A DNA stretch of 61,228 bases from an uncultured Bacteroidales bacterium (GCA_902779125.1 CACZAC010000040.1:1-61228), one strand, 5' to 3'. Shown: positions 34,630 through 43,992, counted from the first letter of the stretch. Notes: a model not told the origin generated them from the letters alone. Made by a program: numbers and translations.

Positions 34630-34992
34630 ATGAACGAGCTATTTAAAGATATAGAAGAGGCCCTGGCATGGGCCGAAGGCACCCATTGTGCCATCACCGT
34701 GTGTGACCTGGAGGGAAAAGTGATTTTCATGAACGAGCGTTCGCGTGCCACCTTTGACAAGGAAGGCCACACCATGCTCGGCAAGAATCTGATGCCCTGC
34801 CACAGCCCGAAGTCGCAGGAGAAAATCCGCCACATGATTGCCACCGACACCGTCAACTGCTACACCATCGACAAGCAGGGTGTCAAGAAGATGATTTACC
34901 AAACCCCATGGCGTAAGGATGGCAAAGTCTGCGGCATGGTGGAAATCTCCATGGTCATCCCCAACGAGATGCCCCACTATGTGAGGGGATAG
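34630..34992 (+). CDS. Stand-alone PAS-domain protein
   Basis: A 120-residue single-domain protein: AEGTHCAITVCDLEGKVIFMNERSRATF is a PAS N-terminal core, and MIYQTPWRKDGKVCGMVEISMVI is the C-terminal beta hairpin. No output domain is fused, so any signal must pass to another protein. Cysteines near positions 20, 57 and 76 might bind a ligand, but no haem motif is recognised. It is flanked by a REP copy and a 12-bp inverted repeat. Confidence 0.85.
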   Translation: MNELFKDIEEALAWAEGTHCAITVCDLEGKVIFMNERSRATFDKEGHTMLGKNLMPCHSPKSQEKIRHMIATDTVNCYTIDKQGVKKMIYQTPWRKDGKVCGMVEISMVIPNEMPHYVRG

Positions 34993-35013
34993 GAATTAGA
35001 TTTTAGGAATTGA

Positions 35014-35052
35014 CTTGTCTAGAGTTGCCGTTTTTGACTGACTCTAGACAAG
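35014..35052. repeat. Perfect 12-bp inverted repeat
   Basis: CTTGTCTAGAGT (35014-35025) and ACTCTAGACAAG (35041-35052) flank a 15-base loop containing TTTTT. No T tract follows, so it may be a terminator-like hairpin or an operator for the next gene, whose ATG is 21 bases away. Confidence 0.6.
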
Positions 35053-35073
35053 CATAATAGCAATCGTAGCATT

Positions 35074-35577
35074 ATGAAACGTCTATTGATTATATCGCTA
35101 TTGTCTATTCTTGCCGTTTGTTCGATGGCACAAGGGCGTTCAGAGCCGCTTTGGGTCATCGACGGGCTAGTGATGGACACGACTACTGGGGCGCACGGGG
35201 AATTTGTAACCGACAGCATAGAGCTGTGGCTCGAACGCTATTTCCCATTGATCAAGATGGATGACATCAAGGAAATCAAACTGCTACGGAACAGAGACAT
35301 CCCGATAGGCTGCGGCAATCCCAACGGCATAATAATTCTCATCACGACACGAGAAGATAGCGGATTCCGAGACCTGGAACTCAACGGCGTTTACACGACC
35401 AAGAGGAAGAGAATCGGTCTGGCAGAACTATCCTGCAAGACCTACCTTGACCGCACCATTGAGAAGAAGTGGAAAATCAAGCACATAGAGTCTATCCAGA
35501 TTCACCCCGAGGGAAAGACCGTCGTTGACCGCAAAGGCCGCTCCCACACCATCTACATCTCCATCACAACCAATTAA
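35074..35577 (+). CDS. Small secreted protein resembling a TonB-receptor plug
   Basis: A signal peptide (cleavage near SMAQG, about residue 20) is followed by PLWVIDGLVMDTTTG and IKEIKLLRNRDIPIGCGNPNGIIILITTR. That spacing and wording copy the plug domain of SusC-type receptors (a VIDG strand, then a helix and an NGxIxITT strand), but no beta barrel follows. The last 50 residues (KKWKIKHIESIQIHPEGKTVVDRKG) are of unknown type. The stop codon abuts a REP palindrome next to the RAYT gene. Function is unknown; a decoy or partner for a transporter is speculation. Confidence 0.65.
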   Translation: MKRLLIISLLSILAVCSMAQGRSEPLWVIDGLVMDTTTGAHGEFVTDSIELWLERYFPLIKMDDIKEIKLLRNRDIPIGCGNPNGIIILITTREDSGFRDLELNGVYTTKRKRIGLAELSCKTYLDRTIEKKWKIKHIESIQIHPEGKTVVDRKGRSHTIYISITTN

Positions 35578-35606
35578 TGGGACAAAGGGACGGTTCTTTT
35601 GTCCCA
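35578..35606. repeat. REP palindrome 3' of the RAYT gene
   Basis: TGGGACAAA and TTTGTCCCA with a GGGACGGTTCT core. It overlaps the end of the plug-like gene region by abutting its stop, and lies 8 bases from the RAYT stop codon. Confidence 0.9.
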
Positions 35607-35613
35607 TTTTCTA

Positions 35614-36414
35614 TCATTTACTGAGCATCTGAGAGAGTCGATGAATCGTGCTATGAGCAATAAATGTTATACGAGATAATTGCCTTACACCGATACCATT
35701 CTCTAATGCCTTAATTATAACGTAGTTTCGGTTCTCTTTTGGCAGTTCCTTGAGGTTATGGTTCAATCCCTCGTTCTCACAAATACGGGCAACGCAATTT
35801 CGGGCTTGCTCATCAGTCATTTTCATCGAGTAATCAATCCCCAGCTTTTTCTCATCGACGGTTTCATTGATTTGGCACACCATCTCCTTGATCTCCCCCC
35901 AAGAGATATCTGAAAATGGCAATGCGTGAACACATAAACCCGGTTTGCCATACTTATACTCATACCAACTGCTCCAAGGGTACTCATCCAGGCTATTCAC
36001 CATCCCTGCCCCTAAAGGATTTTGGTGGATATACTTTAACAACTTAATGAAATAGCCTACATCGTCAACAGGCTCACTCAAGAAGCGGTCTTGGAATAGT
36101 GGTCCACAGCGATCATATCGCTTGTTAACATAACTGACAAAAGAAATACCGATACTCTTCATCAGTTCACTCAATGTCTTGGCATGTTCTTGAATTAACA
36201 GATGAACATGGTTGCTCATCAGACAATATGCATAAATGTAACAGGATGGTTCCTTTGCAAGACCATCGTCATCAATGGGATGGGCATGCAGATCCAACAC
36301 ATTAATAAACTTCCTAAAATCTTGTTCATCATGAAAAATCACATTGCGATTAACACCACGCAACATAACATGGTAAACGCCCGTGACGCCTGTTTTTCTA
36401 GCTCTTCTTGGCAT
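35614..36414 (-). mobile_element. REP-associated tyrosine transposase (RAYT, Y1/HUH family)
   Basis: A 266-residue single-strand DNA transposase of the IS200-like TnpA_REP family, thought to spread REP palindromes. GVYHVMLRGVNRNVIFHDEQDF is the family start, and the HUH metal motif is SNHVHLLI (His69, His71). The probable catalytic tyrosine is Y128 in LLKYIHQNP. A C-terminal helical region (ISRITFIAHSTIHRLSQML) looks like a DNA-binding helix-turn-helix. It is flanked by GGGACAAA-type palindromes on both sides, with more copies elsewhere in the window, so gene and repeats fit as a RAYT-REP pair. It appears intact. Confidence 0.93.
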
Positions 36415-36469
36415 ATCATTACCGATTTAGTTCATTTTAACATGCAAAAGTAATCATTTTTCTGAAACC

Positions 36470-36562
36470 TGGGACACAGGGACGGTTCTTTTGTCCCAAA
36501 GAAACGTAATTTTGGGACAAAAGAACCGTCCCTGTGTCCCAAAAGAACCGTCCCCGTGTCCC
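36470..36562. repeat. Cluster of REP palindromes 5' of the RAYT gene
   Basis: One direct copy (36470-36498, with GGGACACA in the left arm), one inverted copy (36513-36541) and a truncated inverted copy (to 36562) lie head to head. This is a BIME-like arrangement typical of RAYT targets. Confidence 0.9.
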
Positions 36563-36609
36563 ACAAAGAAATATTAGGGGAAGGTGTGGGTGAGTTGTGA
36601 GTTTTTTTG

Positions 36610-36617
36610 TAATTTTG
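36610..36617 (+). promoter_or_regulatory. -7 element for glnS
   Basis: TAATTTTG lies 39 bases before the glnS ATG. No -33 TTTG at 19-21 bases is present; the REP cluster ends 47 bases upstream. Confidence 0.5.
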
Positions 36618-36656
36618 TGGTTTGATTAGCAGAAAAACAATTTAAAACTAAATAAT

Positions 36657-38278
36657 ATGGCGGAGAATATTGAGAATATCAACGCATCGGGCGAGGAGAA
36701 GAAGCCCTTGAATTTTGTACAGCAGTTTGTCGCCGAAGACTTGGCGGCTGGTAAGAACGGAGGTCGCTTGAACACGCGTTTCCCGCCGGAGCCTAACGGT
36801 TACCTGCACATCGGCCATGCCAAGGCTATCTGCATGGACTTTGGTGTAGCTGAGATGTTTGGCGGCACGTGCAACCTACGCTTTGACGACACCAACCCCC
36901 AGAAGGAGGACACCGAGTATGTCGAGGCCATCATGCGCGACATCCACTGGCTGGGCTATGACTGGGGCGACCGTCTGTACTACGCCAGCGACTACTTCCC
37001 CAAACTGTACGATTTCGCCATCCGCTTGATTAAGGAGGGCAAGGCATACGTTGACGACCAGACCAGCGAGCAGATTGCCCAGCAGAAGGGCACGCCCACC
37101 ACGCCTGGCACCAACAGCCCCTACCGTGACCGCACCGTCGAGGAGAACCTGGACCTGTTCCAAAGGATGAATGCGGGTGAATTTGACGAGGGCAGCCACG
37201 TGTTGCGCGCCAAAATCGACATGGCGTCGAGCAACATGCACTTCCGCGACCCAATCATCTACCGCATCATCAAGACACCGCACTGGCGCACGGGCAACAA
37301 GTGGAACGTCTATCCCATGTATGACTTCGCCCACGGCCAGAGCGACTACTTCGAAGGCGTGACCCACTCGATTTGCACCCTGGAGTTTGTACCCCACCGC
37401 GACCTGTACGACTACTTCGTGCACGAGTTGGCCGGCGAAAGCGCCAGTGAGTACTGCCCCCGTCAGATTGAGTTCAACCGCCTGAACCTCACCTACACCG
37501 TGATGAGCAAGCGCAAACTGCTGCAACTCGTCAAGGAAGGTCTCGTGGCAGGTTGGGACGACTGAACGACATCGGCCTGCTGGAACACAACATCCGCGAG
37601 GAACTCAACCATCATGCCAACCGCGTGAGTGCCGTTCTCAACCCTGTTAAGGTCGTTATCACCAACTATCCCGAGGACAAAGTCGAGATGATGGAGATGG
37701 ACAACAATCCCGAGCAGGAGAACGCCGGCAAGCACCAGATGCCGTTCTCGCGCGAGATTTACATTGAACGTGACGATTTCATGGAGGAGCCCCCAAAGAA
37801 GTTCTTCCGCCTCACTCCGGGCAAGGAAGTGCGCCTCAAGGGAGCCTATATCATCATGTGTACCGGTTGCACCAAGGATGCCGACGGCAACGTGACCGAA
37901 ATCCAGTGTACTTATGACCCTGACACCTTGAGTGGCAGCGCAGGCAGCCAGCGTAAGGTCAAGGGTACCCTCCACTGGGTGAGCGCCCGCCATTGCGTGG
38001 ATGCCGAGGTTCGTCTGTATGACCGCCTGTTTGCCGTTGAAAATCCCAGCGCCGACACCGAGCACGACTTCCGCGAGCTGCTCAACCCCGAGTCGTTGCG
38101 CGTCATCAACGACGCCAAGATTGAGCCGTTCCTTGCCGAGACCGCCAAGGTGGGTGACACCTTCCAGTTCCAGCGCATCGGCTACTTCTGCGTCGACGAG
38201 GACACCACCGAAGGCCATCTTGTCTTCAACCGCACCATCGGTCTGAAGGACAGCTGGGCCAAACAGCAGGGAAAATAA
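36657..38278 (+). pseudogene. glnS: Glutaminyl-tRNA synthetase, interrupted by an internal deletion and frameshift
   Basis: Class I synthetase charging tRNA-Gln. The first part has [15 protein letters not shown] (HIGH motif), [12 protein letters not shown] and [12 protein letters not shown] (KMSKS-like). It then runs GLVAGWDD and meets TGA at 37563-37565. The rest resumes in another frame as [16 protein letters not shown] and continues through the anticodon-binding domains to 38278. About 33 residues normally between WDD and this point (the PRMPTISGLRRRGYT region) are missing, roughly 100 bases, with a shift of frame. The deletion removes conserved sequence, and loss of this enzyme would need GatCAB to compensate. 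An assembly error is the simplest reading. Confidence 0.92.
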
Positions 38279-38295
38279 GCAATTTGCTGTTACTG

Positions 38296-38892
38296 ATGAA
38301 AAAAGAAAACATACAGCAAGCCAGGGCTCAGCAGGAAGCTGATATCGTCCAATGCCTCAAAGTGTTGAGCGCCGGTGGACTGATACTCTACCCTACCGAC
38401 ACGGTGTGGGGCATCGGCTGTGACGCGACCAATCCTGAAGCGGTACAGCGCGTCTATCAGCTCAAGCAGCGCAACGACAGCAAGGCGCTTATCGTACTTA
38501 TCGACAGTGCCGACCACTTGGACCATTATGTGGTGGACGTGCCCGCCATTGCACGCGAATTGATTGACGTGGCAGTCAAGCCGTTAACCATCATTTACGA
38601 AGGCGCTTACAACCTTGCCCCCAATCTGTTGGGAGCAGAGGACAGCGTGGGTATCCGCATCCCCAACGACGAGTTCTGCCACCGCTTGTGTGAGCGTTTT
38701 GGCAAGCCCATCGTCTCGACTTCGGCCAATGTGAGCGGACAACCCACAGCCAAGACTTTTGCCGAAATTGATGACGTCATCAAGGGTGGTGTGGACCATG
38801 TCGTTGAGTACCGCCGTACCGACAACACGCCTCACCAGCCGTCAAACATCATCCTGCTGAGCCGAGACGGCACTTTCAAAATCATCCGTTAA
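38296..38892 (+). CDS. tsaC: Threonylcarbamoyl-AMP synthase (Sua5/YrdC/TsaC family)
   Basis: It makes threonylcarbamoyl-AMP for the t6A modification of tRNA position 37. LSAGGLILYPTDTVWGIGCDATN is the family signature; LKQRNDSKALIVLI, VGIRIPNDEFCHRL and IVSTSANVSGQPT are further conserved blocks. The length of about 199 residues is that of the short YrdC form. The ATG at 38296 is chosen over a TTG at 38284. It follows glnS by 17 bases. Confidence 0.95.
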   Translation: MKKENIQQARAQQEADIVQCLKVLSAGGLILYPTDTVWGIGCDATNPEAVQRVYQLKQRNDSKALIVLIDSADHLDHYVVDVPAIARELIDVAVKPLTIIYEGAYNLAPNLLGAEDSVGIRIPNDEFCHRLCERFGKPIVSTSANVSGQPTAKTFAEIDDVIKGGVDHVVEYRRTDNTPHQPSNIILLSRDGTFKIIR

Positions 38893-38907
38893 TCCATAGC
38901 ATATATC

Positions 38908-40344
38908 ATGAAAATCAGGCTAGACATTAATAACAAAGCCCATTTACAGCGCATCAAGTATGTCGTTGGTGACTTCGTAATGTCCAACCTGGCGTGGTTC
39001 ACCTACAACATCGTACGTTACCAGACAGGCAACGTGGTGGGTTGGCCCTATCTCGTGAGCTATCTCAAGAGCGATGTGGTCATCGCGGGACAGATCATTT
39101 TCCCGTTGCTGATGATGGTAACCTATATCTTCAGTGGCTACTACAACAACGTGTGCCGCAAATCCCGCGTACAAGAACTGCTCACCACAATGGCAAGTGC
39201 AGGCATCAACACCCTGCTCATCTTTTTCCTGGCCCTTATCAACGACGTCATCGGTGTGCGCGGCAATGACTATGTGATGATTCTCATCCTGTGGGCGCTG
39301 TTGTTCGGCTTTGTCTATCTCGTGAGGGCATTGATTACCAATGCCGCCTCCAAGCAAATCAAGTCACGCAAGTGGACCTTCCCTACTCTTATCATCGGCA
39401 GCGGATCGGCAGCCATGGCTTTTGCCAACAAACTCAATGCCCGCCGCAACTCGTTAGGATATGATATCAAAGGCTTTGTCAACATTCCTGGCGAGAATCC
39501 GGTGAAAGGTAATCCGCTGCCCCTATATGAACTGAACGAACTGAATGAGGTCTGTGCAAAGGAAAACATTTGGGAACTCATTGTAGTGCCCACCCGTGAC
39601 GATACGGTGCAGACAATGAGTGCCATCAACAAGTTGTTCGCCCTGGGCCTGCCCATCATGATATCGCCCGAGTACTTCAACAAGATGCAGACTCCGGTGA
39701 CGATATCTGACATCTATGGCGAGCCTTTGGTCAACATCTCGCGCAGCAGCATGAGCGACGGTGGCAAGAATATCAAGCGTGCCCTCGACGTGCTCGTCTC
39801 GATTGTGGCGCTGATTCTGCTGTCACCTCTCCTCCTCATCGTGTCGCTAATCATCAAGGGGACCAGCCCCGGACCCATCTTTTACATGCAGGAACGCATC
39901 GGTCTGCACAACAAGCCGTTCAATATCATCAAGTTCCGCTCGATGGTGCATAACGCAGAGGTTAACGGCAAGCCCCAGCTCTCATCGGACAACGACCCGC
40001 GCATCACCCCATTTGGACGCTTCATGCGCAAGTACCGTATCGATGAGTTGCCCCAGTTCTGGAATGTAATCAAGGGTGAAATGTCGCTCGTGGGCCCGCG
40101 TCCCGAGCGCCGTTACTACATCGACATGATTACGCCACTGGTACCCGCTTACTCTCTGCTCCACCAAGTGCGTCCCGGAATCACCTCGATGGGCATGGTC
40201 AAGTTCGGCTATGCCAAGAACGTCGATGAGATGGTCGAGCGTGTCAAGTATGACCTGATGTACCTGAATAACATGTCACTGCTCAACGATATCAAAATAC
40301 TCATCTACACTATAAAAATCGTCTTTACAGGACGCGGAATGTGA
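38908..40344 (+). CDS. Polyprenyl glycosylphosphotransferase (undecaprenyl-phosphate sugar transferase)
   Basis: An initiating enzyme for surface polysaccharide assembly that places the first sugar phosphate on undecaprenyl phosphate. Four N-terminal membrane segments are followed by a CoA-binding-like soluble part (TLIIGSGSAAMAFANKL). The catalytic domain from about residue 285 has KRALDVLVSIVALILLSPLLL, then FYMQERIGLHNKPFNIIKFRSM. DPRITPFGRFMRKYRIDELPQFWNVIKGEMSLVGPRPE is the signature of the WbaP/EpsL group. The 478-residue length is normal for this topology. The next gene starts in its stop codon. Confidence 0.94.
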   Translation: MKIRLDINNKAHLQRIKYVVGDFVMSNLAWFTYNIVRYQTGNVVGWPYLVSYLKSDVVIAGQIIFPLLMMVTYIFSGYYNNVCRKSRVQELLTTMASAGINTLLIFFLALINDVIGVRGNDYVMILILWALLFGFVYLVRALITNAASKQIKSRKWTFPTLIIGSGSAAMAFANKLNARRNSLGYDIKGFVNIPGENPVKGNPLPLYELNELNEVCAKENIWELIVVPTRDDTVQTMSAINKLFALGLPIMISPEYFNKMQTPVTISDIYGEPLVNISRSSMSDGGKNIKRALDVLVSIVALILLSPLLLIVSLIIKGTSPGPIFYMQERIGLHNKPFNIIKFRSMVHNAEVNGKPQLSSDNDPRITPFGRFMRKYRIDELPQFWNVIKGEMSLVGPRPERRYYIDMITPLVPAYSLLHQVRPGITSMGMVKFGYAKNVDEMVERVKYDLMYLNNMSLLNDIKILIYTIKIVFTGRGM

Positions 40345-42191
40345 TGGCTCAGAACTTAGCCAGACATAGTACAACCAAAACCGACCAAAACGTTGCCAAT
40401 GAGAGTCAAAACGGCTGGTGGATGCGGCTGCTCATGTGGCGAGAACGATATGTGCCCGACAAGACATTTGTCGTCATGCTCGCACTCATCGTGGGCATTG
40501 CCGCCGGACTGGCTGCTGTGCTGCTCAAGACGCTCATCGGCCTCATCGCCGGTTTCCTCACCAGCCGCTTCATCGCCGAACAGGGCAACCTGTTGTACCT
40601 GGTTTTCCCTGCCATCGGTATCTTGCTGGCAAGCCTCTATGTCTATTACATTGCCCGCGAACCCATCTCGCATGGTGTGACACGTGTGCTCTATGCACTG
40701 GCGCTGAAAAAGAGCCGCCTCAAAATCCACAATATGTACTCGTCACTCATCGCCTCATCGGTAACTATCGGTTTCGGTGGTTCGGTCGGTGCCGAGGGTC
40801 CTATTGTTTTCACAGGAGCAGCAATCGGCAGCAATCTGGGTCAAGCTTTCAGGCTCACCCCCCAAACGCTTGCCATGCTCGTGGCATGTGGCGCGGCGGC
40901 AGGTATTGCCGGCATCTTCAAGGCTCCTATTGCTGGTTTGCTGTTTACTATCGAGGTGCTGATGATTGACCTCACCGCTGGTGCCGCCATCCCGCTGATT
41001 GTGGCATCGGTGGCTGGTGCGACCGTTTCCTATGTCTTCACAGGCTATAACGTCGAATTCTTTTTCTCACAGAGCGAGCCGTTTTATGCCTCGCGCATCC
41101 CGTTCGTGGTACTGTTGGGCGTATTCTGCGGCTTTGTGTCGCTCTATTTTATCACCCTCGTCGACAGGATTGAAGCGAGGTTCAAGCGGCTGCGCAACCG
41201 CTGGGTCAGGTTTGCCGTGGGCGGCATCACATTGAGCATTCTCATCTTCTTGATGCCACCGCTCTACGGTGAAGGCTTCGAGGGGGTGACACGTCTCATC
41301 AACGGTGACGTCACAGGCATCTTCAACAACAGTCTCTTCTATCCCTATCGCGACAACGTGGTCGCAGTGCTGCTGTTCTTGTTCGCACTGGGTGCATTCA
41401 AGGTGTTTGCAACGGCGGCGACCAACGGCGGCGGTGGCGTGGGCGGAACCTTCGCCCCCTCCCTGTTTGTGGGCTGCATGACAGGCGTCTTCTTTGCTTA
41501 CCTGTTCAACCACTTGGGCTTCATCGACCCCGAAACACCCTTGAGCATCAAGAATTTCGCCCTAATGGGAATGGCGGGCGTGATGGCAGGCGTAATGCAC
41601 GCTCCACTGATGGGCATCTTCCTCACGGCCGAGATGACGGGCGGATATGACCTGTTCCTCCCGCTGTTGATTGTTTCAGCCAGCAGTTACGGCATCTGCC
41701 GCATTTTCACCCCCTACGGCATCTACTCCCGCCGTCTTGCCAAGCGAGGCGAGTTGCTCACACACCAGAAGGACCGTTCGGTACTCACACTGTTGAAGAT
41801 GGACAGCGTGATTGAGAAAGATTTCTCTACCGTTCACCCCGATATGAGCCTCAAGGATATGGTGGACATTATCGCACAAAGTCATCGCAACCTTTTCCCT
41901 GTCACCGACGACAACGGGAAACTCATCGGCGTTGTGCAGCTCGACGACATCCGCAACATCATGTTCCGCCCTGACTTGTACCGACGTATGCAGGTCAACC
42001 GCTTCATGGCAATTCCGCCCGCCAAGGTCATCGTCGGCACTCCAATGGAGAAGGTAATGAAGACATTTGACGACACCGGAGCCTGGAATCTGCCCGTCGT
42101 TGACGAGGACGGCAAATATGTAGGCTTCGTGTCCAAGAGCAAGATATTCAACAGCTACCGCCAGGTGCTGAAACACTACACATACGACTAA
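40344..42191 (+). CDS. ClC-family chloride channel or transporter with CBS pair
   Basis: The chloride-binding motifs are all present: GSVGAEGPIV, GIAGIFKAPIAGLLF and GGGGVGGTFAPSLFVG. The glutamate in GAEGP is the gating/proton glutamate. Two CBS domains follow from about residue 485 (FSTVHPDMSLKDMVDII, then AIPPAKVIVGTPMEKVMKTF), likely sensing nucleotides. The start is ATG 40344, overlapping the previous stop by one base (TGATG), so translation is probably coupled. Whether it is a channel or a Cl-/H+ antiporter is not clear. Confidence 0.94.
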   Translation: MAQNLARHSTTKTDQNVANESQNGWWMRLLMWRERYVPDKTFVVMLALIVGIAAGLAAVLLKTLIGLIAGFLTSRFIAEQGNLLYLVFPAIGILLASLYVYYIAREPISHGVTRVLYALALKKSRLKIHNMYSSLIASSVTIGFGGSVGAEGPIVFTGAAIGSNLGQAFRLTPQTLAMLVACGAAAGIAGIFKAPIAGLLFTIEVLMIDLTAGAAIPLIVASVAGATVSYVFTGYNVEFFFSQSEPFYASRIPFVVLLGVFCGFVSLYFITLVDRIEARFKRLRNRWVRFAVGGITLSILIFLMPPLYGEGFEGVTRLINGDVTGIFNNSLFYPYRDNVVAVLLFLFALGAFKVFATAATNGGGGVGGTFAPSLFVGCMTGVFFAYLFNHLGFIDPETPLSIKNFALMGMAGVMAGVMHAPLMGIFLTAEMTGGYDLFLPLLIVSASSYGICRIFTPYGIYSRRLAKRGELLTHQKDRSVLTLLKMDSVIEKDFSTVHPDMSLKDMVDIIAQSHRNLFPVTDDNGKLIGVVQLDDIRNIMFRPDLYRRMQVNRFMAIPPAKVIVGTPMEKVMKTFDDTGAWNLPVVDEDGKYVGFVSKSKIFNSYRQVLKHYTYD

Positions 42192-42204
42192 ACATACTTT
42201 AATT

Positions 42205-43965
42205 ATGAGAAAGCTTTACATCATATTTATCCTGATGGTTGCAACACTGATGTCAACCACCGTTCAAGCAACAGAAGCAAGCGAAACTGTGGGCTTGCCA
42301 GAGAGCACCGCTGCTCAAGTGGGGCCAGCTATCAATGCCACCGACACAGTGCCCATTAATTCTACTGATTCGATATCAGAACAAGTAGTATTTGACCCGG
42401 CAAGCGAGTTAGAGCTCTTGAACCAAGTCAACAAGTACCGCAAATACAACGGTCCGGATTTTCATTTCCTCAAGAACACCACCAACCCAGCTGCAAAGCC
42501 TTATACGTTCTTGCAGGACCAGACGTGGGTAGGCATCCCGTTGTTCGTGGCCGGCATGATAGCGAAGGGCGAGAAAGAGGCTTTCCGCCAGAACTACAAT
42601 AATCCGAACACCAAGATTCGCCTCATCAAGTACAATTTCCATAGCGAAATTGACAATTACACCCAGTTTGCAGGCATCGGCTTGACTGTCGGACTCAAGT
42701 TGGCTGGCGTCGAGGGCCGTTCATCCTGGCCGCGACTGTTTGCCTCGTCACTCGCTTCCTACGGCATCATGGCAGGCTTTGTCAATGGTATCAAATACAC
42801 CGCCAGCGAGTTACGTCCCGATGGCTCAACGCGCAACTCATGGCCCTCGGGGCACACAGCGACAGCCTTTGTCGGCGCAACTATCCTGCACAAGGAATAC
42901 GGCCTGACGCGCTCGCCGTGGTACTCCATCGGTGGCTATACTGTCGCCACCGCCACCGGCGTAATGCGTGTATTGAACAACAGGCACTGGATCAGCGACG
43001 TGCTCTCGGGTGCCGGCATCGGTATTCTCTCGACCGAGTTGGCATACGGCATCTGCGACCTGCTGTTCAAGGAAAAAGGCTTGCTGATGAATGACCTCGC
43101 TTACTATCCCAACCTGAGAGAGAATCCGTCATTCTTCTCCATCTCAATGGGTATCGGACTGGGGAACAAGCATTTGACATTGCCGGGGTTCAACTTTGGC
43201 ATCCAGCTTCCTGATGACGATCCTGATTACGATGGTGCCGATACGCAATCGCTCAAGCTCAAATTCCGCTCTGCGACAGCTGTGGGCGTCGAGGGTGCCT
43301 GGTTTTTCAACCCCTATATTGGCATCGGCGCACGTCTTCGCGTCAAGAGTACGCCCATCAATGGCTGGTCACAATTTACCAATATTGAGAGGGAGAGTTT
43401 GAAAGACATTGCTGACGATCCCGATTTTCAAAATGCCATCCAATACTTTGACCTCGAGATTGAGAGTGACCACATTACCGAATTTGCAGCCGATGCCGGC
43501 CTATACTTCAGCCTGCCATTATCCTCCCGTTTAGCCATCGGCTCCAAGTTACTCGTCGGCCGCAGCATCATGGACGACATTGAAGTGACTGCCAAATTCC
43601 TTGGAAACAAGGTTGACTATGATGGCGATGGCAATTTCTTTACTGAAGATGATATAGTTGCCTACAAGGAATGGGACTACATCGATGTACATGCCTCCAA
43701 CTCAATGAAATTCGGTACGGGCCTGTCTCTAACCTGGGCATACAAGAATTCATTCTCGTGGCGAGTGTTCTGTGATTATGATTATTCGCACAAAACCTAT
43801 ACCGCGACCTATGCTCCGTTCTTGTACCTGGAAGACTTCTGTCCAAGATTACGCGATGAATTAATTGAGGCTGCAAACTGGAATCCAGTGCAGGAGTTCA
43901 AATCCAGCGCTAGCAAGCACCTGCACCAGTGGGTATTGGGCGGAGCCCTGTGCATCTCTTTCTAG
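42205..43965 (+). CDS. PAP2-family phosphatase fused to an outer-membrane beta-barrel-like domain
   Basis: A signal peptide (cleavage near VQATEA) is followed by a PAP2 phosphatase core with KYTASELRP, NSWPSGHTATAF and NNRHWISDVLSGAGIG, the three catalytic blocks including both histidines. From about residue 310 the sequence turns into alternating strands (SISMGIGLGNKHLTLPGFNFGIQL; FGTGLSLTWAYKNSFSWRVF) and ends GGALCISF with a terminal Phe, as in outer-membrane barrels. Known PAP2 proteins of this sort dephosphorylate lipids such as lipid A or undecaprenyl diphosphate. The fusion would put the phosphatase in the outer membrane or periplasm. It follows the ClC gene by 13 bases. Confidence 0.85.
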   Translation: MRKLYIIFILMVATLMSTTVQATEASETVGLPESTAAQVGPAINATDTVPINSTDSISEQVVFDPASELELLNQVNKYRKYNGPDFHFLKNTTNPAAKPYTFLQDQTWVGIPLFVAGMIAKGEKEAFRQNYNNPNTKIRLIKYNFHSEIDNYTQFAGIGLTVGLKLAGVEGRSSWPRLFASSLASYGIMAGFVNGIKYTASELRPDGSTRNSWPSGHTATAFVGATILHKEYGLTRSPWYSIGGYTVATATGVMRVLNNRHWISDVLSGAGIGILSTELAYGICDLLFKEKGLLMNDLAYYPNLRENPSFFSISMGIGLGNKHLTLPGFNFGIQLPDDDPDYDGADTQSLKLKFRSATAVGVEGAWFFNPYIGIGARLRVKSTPINGWSQFTNIERESLKDIADDPDFQNAIQYFDLEIESDHITEFAADAGLYFSLPLSSRLAIGSKLLVGRSIMDDIEVTAKFLGNKVDYDGDGNFFTEDDIVAYKEWDYIDVHASNSMKFGTGLSLTWAYKNSFSWRVFCDYDYSHKTYTATYAPFLYLEDFCPRLRDELIEAANWNPVQEFKSSASKHLHQWVLGGALCISF

Positions 43966-43992
43966 TTAGGAATTAGGAGTTAGGAATTAATA
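43965..43992. repeat. Heptamer array GTTAGGA/ATTAGGA before fmt
   Basis: Four 7-base words begin with the last base of the PAP2 stop codon (TAG at 43963-43965) and end 8 bases before the fmt ATG. They belong to the same family as the array after ubiE. Confidence 0.75.

Noticed and set aside
40341-40346. GTG start one codon upstream for the ClC gene
   Set aside because: The ATG at 40344 forms the usual TGATG stop-start overlap with the previous gene.
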